Below are positions 47,991 to 57,797 of a stretch of DNA of 64,000 nucleotides, piece after piece. Origin of the DNA: Nosocomiicoccus massiliensis (lineage in GTDB: Bacteria > Bacillota > Bacilli > Staphylococcales > Salinicoccaceae). A model generated the notes under the pieces. The model worked only from the letters and a program-made list of their open reading frames with translations, did no database searches and was not told where the DNA came from. Both the position numbers and the translations under genes were made by a program. The stretch is from contig NZ_CAVG010000118.1 in the NCBI RefSeq assembly GCF_000438455.1, forward strand, positions 1 to 64,000. Direction: 5' to 3'. Every line of letters starts with the position of its first letter. The stretch's first letter is position 1.

Positions 47991-49505
47991 TTACTCTTTA
48001 AATTTTAAATCTTTTAATTCAAAAACATCGATTGGATATGACGTGAATCCTTCTAAGTCTTCACTGATCGCGTAAATACGTGTTGGCGCTTGAATATACA
48101 ATGCTGGAACTTCTTCTGCTAGAATCGTTTGGACACGGTTATACATGTCCATACGCGTATCATCATCTAATTCTACTTTAATAGATGATAAAAGTTCGTC
48201 TACTTCTGCATTTTTATAATTAAAGTAGTTATCCGAGCGCGTGCTTCCATATTTCTCTAGTAAATCATAACCTTCGATACGACCTGTGTGTCCAACGACT
48301 GTAAGATCATAGTCACGGTTACCATAGACATCTGTTAACCATGTACCCCATTCTATCGTCTCTATTTTAACATGAATTCCGATTGCCTCTAATTTTTCAG
48401 CAATAATCTGTCCTGCATTCACATAGTTTGGATAGTCTGTTGGAAGTTTCATATTCAATGTGATGCCCTCTCTGCCTGACTCTTTCACGAGTTGTTTCGC
48501 TTTATCTACATCATACGGATAAGTGTCTGTTGTGTCGACATATCCTTTTAAAACAGGGGGATAGTGCGAGCCGATTTCTTTGCCATATCCCCACCACACT
48601 GCTTTGATGAGTTCTTCTTTGTCAACTGCCATATTAATTGCTTGTCTCAGTTTTTCATCTTTTAAATGCTCGTTTTCTAAGTTCATAGCCATGAGCTGTA
48701 CAGAGTTATTGTCGATTTCAACGATTTTTGCATCACCTAATGTCTCTACAACATCCCCTGTAGTTTCGATTAAATCTATATCGCCCTTTTTGAAGCTTGT
48801 TACCCGTGCAGTTGAATCTGGCATCATCTTAAACTCAATATGTTTAATTGCACCTTCGTTATAGTGTTCGACACCTTCTAGAACAACCTTATCTTGCGGA
48901 ATCCAGTTCACAAGTTTATATGGTCCTGTACCTACTGGTGATTTCTTTAAATCATCTCCCGCACCGTCTTTAACAATCGCTGCCCATGGGTATGCAAAGT
49001 CGCTTATGAATGATGCGGATGGTGCTTCTGCTCTGAATTCTATCGTATAATCGTCGATTACATTGACTTCTGTTATGTATTGATAGTTATCTTTTCTTGG
49101 TCCTAAATCATCTATGATGCGTTCAAATGAATAGGCAACGTCCTTTGCTGTGAACTTTGTTCCATCATGGAACTTCACATCATCTCGCAAGTGAAAGGTG
49201 AGCGTCTTGCCGTCTTCAGACTGTTCATAAGATGAAGCCAAGCTCGGCACAATCTCTCCGTCTTCTGTCACTTTGACTAGCGTATCATAAATATTGTTTG
49301 TGATGACAAAAGTCGAACTTGCGGTTGTGCGATGCGGATCTAACCCATCTGGATCCACAGATATTGCGACTTTAAGTCCGTCTTTTGTCTCCTCAGTTTC
49401 ATCTTCTTTTAATAGGTCTTTGACTTCTTCAGACCCTTTTCCACAAGCTGATAACAAAAGCGTAAGCATAAGTGCTACAAATAATACACCAAATTTATTT
49501 TTCAT
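47991..49505 (-). CDS. Peptide/nickel-type ABC substrate-binding lipoprotein
   Basis: 504-residue family-5 binding protein. Signal peptide with lipobox LLSAC (cysteine near 21), an acidic linker, then ISVDPDGLDPHRTTASSTFV and the KFHDGTKFTAKDVAYSFERI core motif. Captures peptide, nickel or a metallophore complex; nothing in the sequence settles which. Gene order binding protein, two permeases, two ATPases also occurs in staphylococcal nik and cnt operons, but no metallophore genes are adjacent. AAGGAG precedes the ATG. A CodY-box-like site lies about 50 bases upstream. Confidence 0.92.
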   Translation of the reverse strand: MKNKFGVLFVALMLTLLLSACGKGSEEVKDLLKEDETEETKDGLKVAISVDPDGLDPHRTTASSTFVITNNIYDTLVKVTEDGEIVPSLASSYEQSEDGKTLTFHLRDDVKFHDGTKFTAKDVAYSFERIIDDLGPRKDNYQYITEVNVIDDYTIEFRAEAPSASFISDFAYPWAAIVKDGAGDDLKKSPVGTGPYKLVNWIPQDKVVLEGVEHYNEGAIKHIEFKMMPDSTARVTSFKKGDIDLIETTGDVVETLGDAKIVEIDNNSVQLMAMNLENEHLKDEKLRQAINMAVDKEELIKAVWWGYGKEIGSHYPPVLKGYVDTTDTYPYDVDKAKQLVKESGREGITLNMKLPTDYPNYVNAGQIIAEKLEAIGIHVKIETIEWGTWLTDVYGNRDYDLTVVGHTGRIEGYDLLEKYGSTRSDNYFNYKNAEVDELLSSIKVELDDDTRMDMYNRVQTILAEEVPALYIQAPTRIYAISEDLEGFTSYPIDVFELKDLKFKE

Positions 49506-49554
49506 TTTGGTCTCCTTGGTATAAATAGTTTATTCAATTGACTATATTTTCCAT

Positions 49555-49569
49555 GATTTTCTGTATTTT
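49555..49569 (-). promoter_or_regulatory. CodY-box-like sequence upstream of ABC importer
   Basis: Minus strand AAAATACAGAAAATC matches 11 of 15 positions of the CodY consensus AATTTTCWGAAAATT. Peptide importers are common CodY targets and codY is in this window. Weak by itself in AT-rich DNA. Confidence 0.3.
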
Positions 49570-49577
49570 ATCAATTT

Positions 49578-49604
49578 AAAAAACCGAGAAGTCTATTTTC
49601 TCGG
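49578..49604 (-). terminator. Terminator overlapping the end of the small membrane-protein gene
   Basis: Seven-bp stem CCGAGAA/TTCTCGG (49584-49590, 49598-49604) with a 7-nt loop and six T on the minus strand; overlaps the stop codon region of the 49593-49811 gene. Confidence 0.85.
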
Positions 49605-49811
49605 CATCGTTTTGTTACTCATACTGTGTTTTTTATTTCGAATTGATAGAAGTATCATACACACGAATGAAATGAATAACCCCACTAAAAATAAAGTGTA
49701 AATAATTGAACCTTGAAACGCATTTTTAAGCCACAAAATAATGGAGGTAATCATCAAAAGATCTCCAAAAATAAATATATAAAACAGATGCGCATCTTTA
49801 ACTTTTGACAT
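49593..49811 (-). CDS. Small two-helix membrane protein of unknown function
   Basis: 72 residues: hydrophobic stretches about 9-28 and 35-56, then a basic tail RNKKHSMSNKTMPRK. No known domain is recognised. GGGGGATTC before the ATG and a strong terminator at its end support a real monocistronic gene. Confidence 0.65.
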   Translation of the reverse strand: MSKVKDAHLFYIFIFGDLLMITSIILWLKNAFQGSIIYTLFLVGLFISFVCMILLSIRNKKHSMSNKTMPRK

Positions 49812-49895
49812 ATGAATCCCCCTATATGTATTCCGTTACACATGAATATATCATAGTCTTTACCTCTATACTTACATTTTTTAAAAGTCTTTTTG

Positions 49896-49921
49896 GTTTT
49901 ATTTTTAAAATTAGGTGGTAT
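49896..49921 (+). promoter_or_regulatory. Sigma-B-like promoter of the stress protein gene
   Basis: GTTTTA (49896-49901), 14-bp spacer, TGGTAT (49916-49921), close to the sigma-B consensus GTTTww-N13-15-GGGwAw; about 40 bases upstream of the ATG of a general-stress-type protein. Confidence 0.5.
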
Positions 49922-49961
49922 GTGTCTAGTAAGAGGCGGAACAAAGAGGAGTTGGTTTTTA

Positions 49962-50366
49962 ATGAGGAAAATTGAGTCATATTTTAGTCCTGAGGAAGTA
50001 GAGGCGCGTGTGAAAGATTTAAGAGAATCTGGTGTTATGGAAGAGGCAATTGCAGTCATCGCAAAGCCAGATTTGTATGACGAAGCATTTGAAACGTATA
50101 ACATGGAGTCGCTCGTTTCAAAAGTGAGTACATGGGATAAGTTCATGTCACTATTTTCGAGTGATGATCCCGAAAGTCGCATGGTGAGTAAACTAGACTT
50201 AACGGATGAAGAAAATGAATACTACCAAAAAGAACTTGCTGAAGGTGCCATTTTGCTCTACGTGAATGATTATGAATCACTTGATGGCCATGCAAGTCAT
50301 ATACCAAAAATAACAGGTGGCTCTAACTTCACAAGCGATAAAACTTATGAAGGCAATGAAAAATAA
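49962..50366 (+). CDS. General stress protein-like (YflT/GSP17M type)
   Basis: 134 residues, acidic, soluble. The start RKIESYFSPEEVEARVKDL followed by GVMEEAIAVIAKPDL resembles the YflT-domain stress proteins of Bacilli, which have no known biochemical role. The ATG at 49962 is chosen because GAGGAG precedes it; the longer upstream reading lacks a site. A sigma-B-like promoter and a bidirectional terminator frame it. Domain assignment is moderate. Confidence 0.7.
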   Translation: MRKIESYFSPEEVEARVKDLRESGVMEEAIAVIAKPDLYDEAFETYNMESLVSKVSTWDKFMSLFSSDDPESRMVSKLDLTDEENEYYQKELAEGAILLYVNDYESLDGHASHIPKITGGSNFTSDKTYEGNEK

Positions 50367-50367
50367 T

Positions 50368-50410
50368 AACCTAGAGAACTGACTCAGGTCAGTTGTCTAG
50401 GTTATTTTTC
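50368..50410. terminator. Bidirectional terminator
   Basis: Nested stem AACCTAGA/TCTAGGTT (50368-50375, 50396-50403) enclosing ACTGAC/GTCAGT with a 4-nt loop; T-rich on both strands beyond the stem. Serves the plus-strand stress gene and the convergent lipoprotein gene. Confidence 0.88.
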
Positions 50411-51331
50411 TGTGTAGTCTACAATTTTAAATGTATTGTCATCTACTTTTTTCATCTTGTAATCAATCGTCGTTGTTTGTTTACCATTTGACTTATCGTG
50501 CTTGTAGTCGCGCTCGATCGTCACATTATAATCATCATTAGCATACGTATATTTAATGAGGCGCACGTCATAAGATTCCTGATTTTTGAAATTACCGCTC
50601 TTCTTGTTTTCTTTTACCTTTTTCTCAGCATTACTACCCGCTTCAATATCTGAAAGAACCGCTTCACTGTCACCGTTAAAGTAATCTACAAGCTTGTCGA
50701 CATACGACTCCATAAACTGCTCGACGCGCTCGTCCTCATTTTTAGGCTCTGATTTTTTCTTGTCTTTTTTATCTTTGTCATTATCTTTAGTGTCTTTTTC
50801 CGACGTCTTATCGTCTTTTTGAACGGTTTCAATCGTCACAGGACCGATTGGCTTGCCGTCTTTCGACCACATGACAAGATGAATTTCATCCTCAGTATTT
50901 TCTTTTAGAAGATACGAGTATTGATGAAGGCCCGCAGATTCTTTTGTGCGGTCCGGCTCACCGAGCACAGTGACTGCGTTGTCTAGTTTGTCATTCATGT
51001 AGTATACGACGTCTACAATTTCGTCTGATTCATAGTTTAGTCCGACGTTTCCATAGATTTCATAGGTCTTATCGGCTGTCTTAAACTTTGCATTTGGCTT
51101 TCCGTACGCATCCAAAATTTCTGAGCGCGTCATGCCTTTCTTAAATTCCGAGCCACTAAACGTGACGTCTCCATTACTATAGTTCGGCAACACAAAAAGT
51201 TTTTTGTCTGTCTCATCATTCAGTTCAATTGTCGGCGCTTTTTTAGTCTCTTCACTCTCTTGTGGCGCGTTATTTTGACATCCCACGAGCACTAGCGTGA
51301 GCGCCAGACACATCTATAGAAAATACTTCAC
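50402..51331 (-). pseudogene. Putative lipoprotein with an in-frame TAG in its signal peptide
   Basis: A Shine-Dalgarno (GAGGTGAC) leads to a GTG at 51331 reading MKYFL, then TAG (51314-51316), then in the same frame MCLALTLVLVGCQNN, which completes a lipoprotein signal peptide with lipobox LVGC. The rest (303 codons) is intact: GMTRSEILDAYGKPNAKF and VLGEPDRTKESAGLHQYSY repeats, a lysine/aspartate-rich linker (about 165-195) and a C-terminal domain. Function unknown. Translation might restart at the ATG directly after the TAG, but without a ribosome site and without the positive signal-peptide start. Confidence 0.7.
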
Positions 51332-51363
51332 ATGCGTCACCTCTTGTTCTTTTCTATAGTATA

Positions 51364-52305
51364 TTACAAATCATCATCCAATTGGGTTTTCATCTTGCTG
51401 GGGTTACGTTTAAGAATTTTCGTTTCAATGTAGCCCGTACCAAATAATACCCCAAGTACAATGAAGATAAAACCAGACATTTGCACTAAGTTGATGACGT
51501 CATTTAAAAGCAGTGCCGAAAAGACGAGTCCAAATAGTGGGACTAAGTTATTAAAGATAACTGTGTTTCCTGCACCGATGCGTTGTATCGATCCGTTAAA
51601 GATAATGAAACCAATACCCGTTGCGACAATTCCAGAGAATAAAAACACAAACATCGTTGGGGTACTCATTGAGAAAAATGTCTTTATCCCACCGGGTTCA
51701 GTAAATATACTGATAAGTAAGAGTACCGTCGAACCGATTAAAAACATCACCGATGTTGCTTGCTTTTAATCTAATGTGAACGTTAGTTTACGCACAAATA
51801 TGAAACTCATCGCTTGCACAAACATCGCAATAAATAGATAGAGTTCGCCTTTCGAAAACACCATATTACTGAACGTTCCGCCTTGAATAAAGAACACACC
51901 GATAAGCGCCAAGATAAATCCAACGAGACGAAATTTCGTCATCTGTTCTCCTAAAAACATCACGCCCATAATAGCAGTCGTGATTGGTAAGAGTGCTAAG
52001 ATCAGTGACGCGTTCGATGCGTTGATTAGAACAAGTCCTTTCGCAATAAACAAGTGGTGCAAAACGACTCCGAAGAGCGTTCCAATCAGAATATAACGCC
52101 ATTCGGATTTCGTCATTTTGCGATATGATTTTAAACTTACGATGATGATTAAAGTCGTTATACCTGCGGTCATAATACGAAATGCGGTCATAGTTGCTGG
52201 TGGTAACTCGGTAACAAGCACTTTTAAGAGAACCATGTTGAGTCCCCAGATGACGGTCGCCATCAATATGCTCAAATAAGTAAACGTCAATTGATTTTTT
52301 GTCAC
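51364..52305 (-). pseudogene. EamA-family transporter interrupted by an in-frame TAA
   Basis: Drug/metabolite-type exporter with ten expected helices. The first half (52305 to 51766, GTG start with CGGAG upstream) begins TFTYLSILMATVIWGLN and stops at TAA (51766-51768) after FTLD. The same frame then reads KQATSVMFLIGSTVLLLIS and the whole second EamA repeat through 51364. About 314 codons in all, normal length. A single substitution explains the stop, so this is either a true pseudogene or a base-calling error. Confidence 0.87.
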
Positions 52306-52324
52306 TGCATTTCTCCGATATATT

Positions 52325-54241
<1,917 letters not shown>

Positions 54242-54252
54242 TATAATTCCTC

Positions 54253-54552
54253 CTAATTATGTCTAGCGTGCTCAATCATTTCCCTGAGTATTTTTATGAC
54301 GTGCGTGTCATCGTGCGAGTAGTACACCGATTGACTGTCGCGACGTGATTTCACAAGTCTTAAGTTCTTTAAGAATTTCAGCTGATGAGACACGTTCGAT
54401 TGCTTCATATCAAGCGTTTCTGCGATTGAACTGACTGAACGTTCACCGTCTAACAGTAGGCTTAAGATGCGAATTCTGGATTCTTCTCCTAATGCTTTAA
54501 ATGTATGTGACACAATAAATAGTGTTTCTTCGTCTAAATCAAATCCACTCAT
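54253..54552 (-). CDS. czrA: CzrA/SmtB-like metal-sensing repressor
   Basis: 99-residue ArsR/SmtB-family winged helix. The alpha-5 metal site is complete: D82, H84, H95 and H98 ([17 protein letters not shown]), the same spacing as S. aureus CzrA, which senses zinc and cobalt. The arsenic-type CxC site is absent. Recognition helix [19 protein letters not shown] precedes the ATG. An inverted repeat lies in the promoter upstream. Controls itself and the downstream ATPase. Confidence 0.92.
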   Translation of the reverse strand: MSGFDLDEETLFIVSHTFKALGEESRIRILSLLLDGERSVSSIAETLDMKQSNVSHQLKFLKNLRLVKSRRDSQSVYYSHDDTHVIKILREMIEHARHN

Positions 54553-54604
54553 TCGGTGTCTCTCCTTTATATCGGTTTTCGTGTCTTTATCTTTTGCCTT
54601 ATCT

Positions 54605-54635
54605 ATATATTAATGTTTGTTAATATATTAATCAA
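54605..54635 (-). promoter_or_regulatory. Promoter and operator of the czrA-ATPase operon
   Basis: TTGATT (54630-54635), 17-bp spacer, TAATAT (54607-54612) on the minus strand. A 9-6-9 inverted repeat ATATATTAA/TTAATATAT (54605-54628) spans the spacer and -10, where a repressor would block RNA polymerase. The rest of the 54553-54733 gap holds no other clear feature. Confidence 0.6.
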
Positions 54636-54733
54636 CCCATATCCTTTTATTGAGTTTTCCACGGAAATTTGTGCGTGCAACGGTCTGTTTAGAGTTGGTC
54701 TTTTAAAGGAATAGTGACGTAAGGAGTGATTAC

Positions 54734-55651
54734 GTGAAAATTTTTACTGAAGAGGAAGTAATGAGCTACACTATGGCAGATGCGATTAGAGATATTAGGG
54801 CGACACTAGAGTGTCAGAATGACGACAAGATTGTGAATCGTAAACAAGTGTTGATGACCGTTGACCAAAACAATATGGTCATGAACTTTCCTGCACTCGA
54901 TATTGAGAAGGGACTGTCGGCGATGAAAATTATGTCTATTAAAGACGGTGTGTCGAAGGCGCACTCGATTTTGACAGAAACAGAATCTGGTGAAGTGGTT
55001 GCAAATGTTGCGGCATCCTATTTGACTGAGTTGCGTACGGGTGCGATGAGTGGGATTGCGACGGATCTATTAGCGCGTGGAGATGCGAAAGTGCTTGGTG
55101 TTATTGGTACCGGGCGCATGGCGGTTCAACAGGTGTTCGGGGTTTTATCTGTGAGAGATATTGAAAAAATTATTTTATTTAACAGACATTTGGAAAAAGC
55201 AGAGTCGTTTAAAGATAAAATCACGGCACTCGGCGCGAATTGTGAAATCGAAATTGTGGACGACGTCAACGTATTGACGGAACAGAGCGACATCATAAAT
55301 ACGGCGACACCAGCTAAAGAGGCAGTATTCGAAGACGCGTATGTGAAAGACGGTACGCACATTAACGGGATTGGCGCGTTTATGCCGAGCACAAAAGAAT
55401 TGAACGTCGATACGATTGGGCGCGCGAAATATGTTATCGCAGATTATAAAAAGGGTGTAGAAACGTCAGCAGGCGGATTCATTGAAGCCGTAAAACAAGG
55501 AAAATTTGAATTCGATCGATTGATTCAGTTGAACGAAGCATTGGAAATGCGTTTTGACCGCGTTGACACTGACATCACAGTGTTCAAATCGGTTGGTGCA
55601 TCGATGTACGACATGGCTGTTGCGATCGGCGCTTATGAAAAGCTGAAGTGA
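54734..55651 (+). CDS. Ornithine cyclodeaminase/mu-crystallin family dehydrogenase
   Basis: 305 residues, NAD(P)-binding. Substrate-binding N-terminal half with RKQVLMTVDQ and ALDIEKGLSAMKIMS; Rossmann motif GVIGTGRMAVQQVF; GTHINGIGAFMP and DYKKGVETSAGGF near the end. The family includes ornithine cyclodeaminase, alanine dehydrogenase and SbnB-like enzymes; the substrate cannot be fixed here. GTG start with AAGGAG upstream. Its 3' end converges with and overlaps the restriction endonuclease reading frame by 19 bases. Confidence 0.9.
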   Translation: MKIFTEEEVMSYTMADAIRDIRATLECQNDDKIVNRKQVLMTVDQNNMVMNFPALDIEKGLSAMKIMSIKDGVSKAHSILTETESGEVVANVAASYLTELRTGAMSGIATDLLARGDAKVLGVIGTGRMAVQQVFGVLSVRDIEKIILFNRHLEKAESFKDKITALGANCEIEIVDDVNVLTEQSDIINTATPAKEAVFEDAYVKDGTHINGIGAFMPSTKELNVDTIGRAKYVIADYKKGVETSAGGFIEAVKQGKFEFDRLIQLNEALEMRFDRVDTDITVFKSVGASMYDMAVAIGAYEKLK

Positions 55652-56805
55652 GTGGTTTGAGTTGTGCGAGTTGAGGATGAATGTAGTGTTCGCAGTAAGT
55701 GTAACTGTACCCAGTTTTTTTGAATTTTTTGGCCAAGCTTTGATAATGAAAACTTCAAGTCCGTTTGCTTTTGTGCAAGCCCTAAAAACACGAGTGCATT
55801 GGCATAATAATCACTTTGCCTTATATTAAACTCATAATCTTTTGCTAATTCTTCTTTGCTCTTCGGTTCAACTAAATAGTCAATCATATCTAATAAACGC
55901 ATCACATTATCTGCTTGTGGGTAAACAACATCATTAGGTTCATATTTCATAGGTGTTTTTTCTATAAAATTATGAATATGTCTAATATCCAGATTCAAGT
56001 TCTCATTGAGTATGAAGCTGTATTGCCCTTTCCATTTGATACTCGAGTAATTCATAGCATCTGTAAATTCATAAACACTAAAATAAAACACGTCATCAGC
56101 GAATGTAAAAAATATTGGAAGTATCTTTTTGTTATCTGTTATTGAGTTTATTACTCTAAATGGATAATAAAGTTGACATATCATAAAATCTTTTGGAACT
56201 TTTGCCTTAGCTTCAATTAAAGCAATGGAACTATCATCTTCATAACTTCCGTCTATCTCAACTTGGCTATTTGTTACTTCAAAATTATAAACTTCATCAT
56301 TCAACTTACTACGAGTGTTGATCTTATAGAATAATTTACCCGAACTCATTCGTCCTGTTAGGGTTAGAACACTTTTCTCACTTGTATCTTTATTTTGAAC
56401 TTTGTTCATAACTTCATCGACCATACCAGAAGCATGCGCCACGTTTAAAGCAACCGCTTCACTCGTAATATTGTGAATATCTATCGTTTCAATATACTCT
56501 GGTAATTTAACAAACTTTGGCTTTGTTGGAATCATTTTAAGTTTTTCATAAGCCTTGAATCTACCAATAATATAAGTTCCTCTTGTATCTGGTAGTATTG
56601 AAAAGTTATTTTCAGAAAACAAAGTAGGTAACTGATCTGAGTGGTCAAACTTAGTCATGAGTCTAGCTTCTCTAAACTCATTAATTTGAGTTGAAGTAAT
56701 TCTGAAGAAACCATTATTCTCAACTTCGTCTTTAATATTATATTTTTCAAAAAGTTTATTCCAAGCATCATCTGTTTTATTAACTTTCCTTGAAGTTTTA
56801 GTCAC
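55633..56805 (-). CDS. Probable type II restriction endonuclease, C-terminus apparently truncated
   Basis: 390 codons. A PD-(D/E)XK-like motif is visible: EIDGSYEDDSS followed by IALIEAKAK, then the QLYYPFR segment. The C-terminal part (DYEFNIRQSDYYANALVFLG) looks like the start of a winged helix. After about residue 364 (KLGQKIQKN) the sequence turns into a Ser/Thr-rich tail that reads into the 3' end of the convergent dehydrogenase gene, suggesting the original end was lost or frameshifted. GTG start with AGGTGAT. It follows the dam gene by 18 bases. Confidence 0.7.
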   Translation of the reverse strand: MTKTSRKVNKTDDAWNKLFEKYNIKDEVENNGFFRITSTQINEFREARLMTKFDHSDQLPTLFSENNFSILPDTRGTYIIGRFKAYEKLKMIPTKPKFVKLPEYIETIDIHNITSEAVALNVAHASGMVDEVMNKVQNKDTSEKSVLTLTGRMSSGKLFYKINTRSKLNDEVYNFEVTNSQVEIDGSYEDDSSIALIEAKAKVPKDFMICQLYYPFRVINSITDNKKILPIFFTFADDVFYFSVYEFTDAMNYSSIKWKGQYSFILNENLNLDIRHIHNFIEKTPMKYEPNDVVYPQADNVMRLLDMIDYLVEPKSKEELAKDYEFNIRQSDYYANALVFLGLAQKQTDLKFSLSKLGQKIQKNWVQLHLLRTLHSSSTRTTQTTHFSFS

Positions 56806-56823
56806 GTAATCACCTACTTATCT

Positions 56824-57670
56824 CTAATAGTTTTTTACTATAACTTCATCAACTTTGCCACGTTCTGTAGCTACTGAATTCACCGCACGTGTTGCTCCAA
56901 CAATTAATGTTGTCTCTTTATAATCTTTGTATAATTCATGGATTATTTCTGAGCTTGAATTTGAAAGCATCACATAACAACCTCTCATCTAACTCAACAA
57001 ATAAATCCCTTAATCTTAATTGTTCATCATATCCAAATCCGTTATCTGTATAACCAACAAAGTTATTTAAATCTACATCTAGTGGTGCATAAGGAGGATC
57101 GAAATATATAAAATCTCCAGCTTTCGCATCTTTAACTGCTTCCTCAAAATCACCAGCAGTGATTCTTATACCATCTTCATTAAGGAATTCTGATACTTCT
57201 CTTAATAAACCCTCATTGACAATATTTGGATTCACATATTTTCCATATGGTACATTGAATTGATTCTTTTTATTAACTCGATATAACCCATTGAAACCCG
57301 TTTTATTCATGTATATAAATCTTGCAGCACGTTCAACATTGGTTCTATTTAAATAGTTATCCGTTCTGTCCCAAGCTCTAACTTCTAAATAATAGTCTTT
57401 AGAGTTCTTTGCATCATGAATTTTTAGCTCTTCTACTAATTCATCGATATTATCTCTTATCGTTTCATAAACATTTACCAATTCTGTATTGTAATCATTG
57501 ATTAATGATGGTGTGTGTTGTAATTCAAAAAATACAGCACCACCACCAATAAACGGTTCATAATAATGATTAAACTCTTTTGGTAAATTACTCGTAATGA
57601 CATCAAGGAGCTGACGTTTACCGCCCACCCATTTAATAAAGGGCTTAAGAAATAAGTTTTTTTGATACAT
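56824..57670 (-). pseudogene. dam: Dam/DpnM-type adenine DNA methyltransferase, frameshifted near the 3' end
   Basis: Class alpha N6-adenine methyltransferase, probably GATC-specific. FIKWVGGKRQLLDVI is the AdoMet motif, NKTGFNGLYRVNKKNQFNVP the family core, and DPPY the catalytic motif. The frame ends early after VELDER. Restoring it at the CT/GA repeat (56981-56986) yields GCYVMLSNSSSEIIHELY and ATRAVNSVATERGKVDEVI and a stop at 56824, giving about 282 residues, the normal DpnM length. A lost GA dinucleotide or a one-base gain would explain it. AAGGAG precedes the ATG. Confidence 0.88.
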
Positions 57671-57762
57671 TTATTAAACTCCTTATGTAAAATATAGTCT
57701 CTTAATTTTAATGTATTCGAAAATCTATTTCAATTAAACCTCTGAATGTGAATTTGATTAAA

Positions 57763-57792
57763 CAAAAAAGAAGCCTCTTTTCAGAGACTTCT
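57763..57792 (-). terminator. Terminator after the helicase gene
   Basis: Ten-bp stem (57769-57778 with 57783-57792, one T-G pair) with a 4-nt loop, followed by six T on the minus strand. Separates the helicase from dam. Confidence 0.87.
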
Positions 57793-57797
57793 CATCA

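Noticed and set aside
44704-49505. Staphylopine (cnt) metallophore operon
   Set aside because: The five-gene transporter order fits, but no cntKLM biosynthesis genes are adjacent, so only a peptide/nickel-type assignment is supported.
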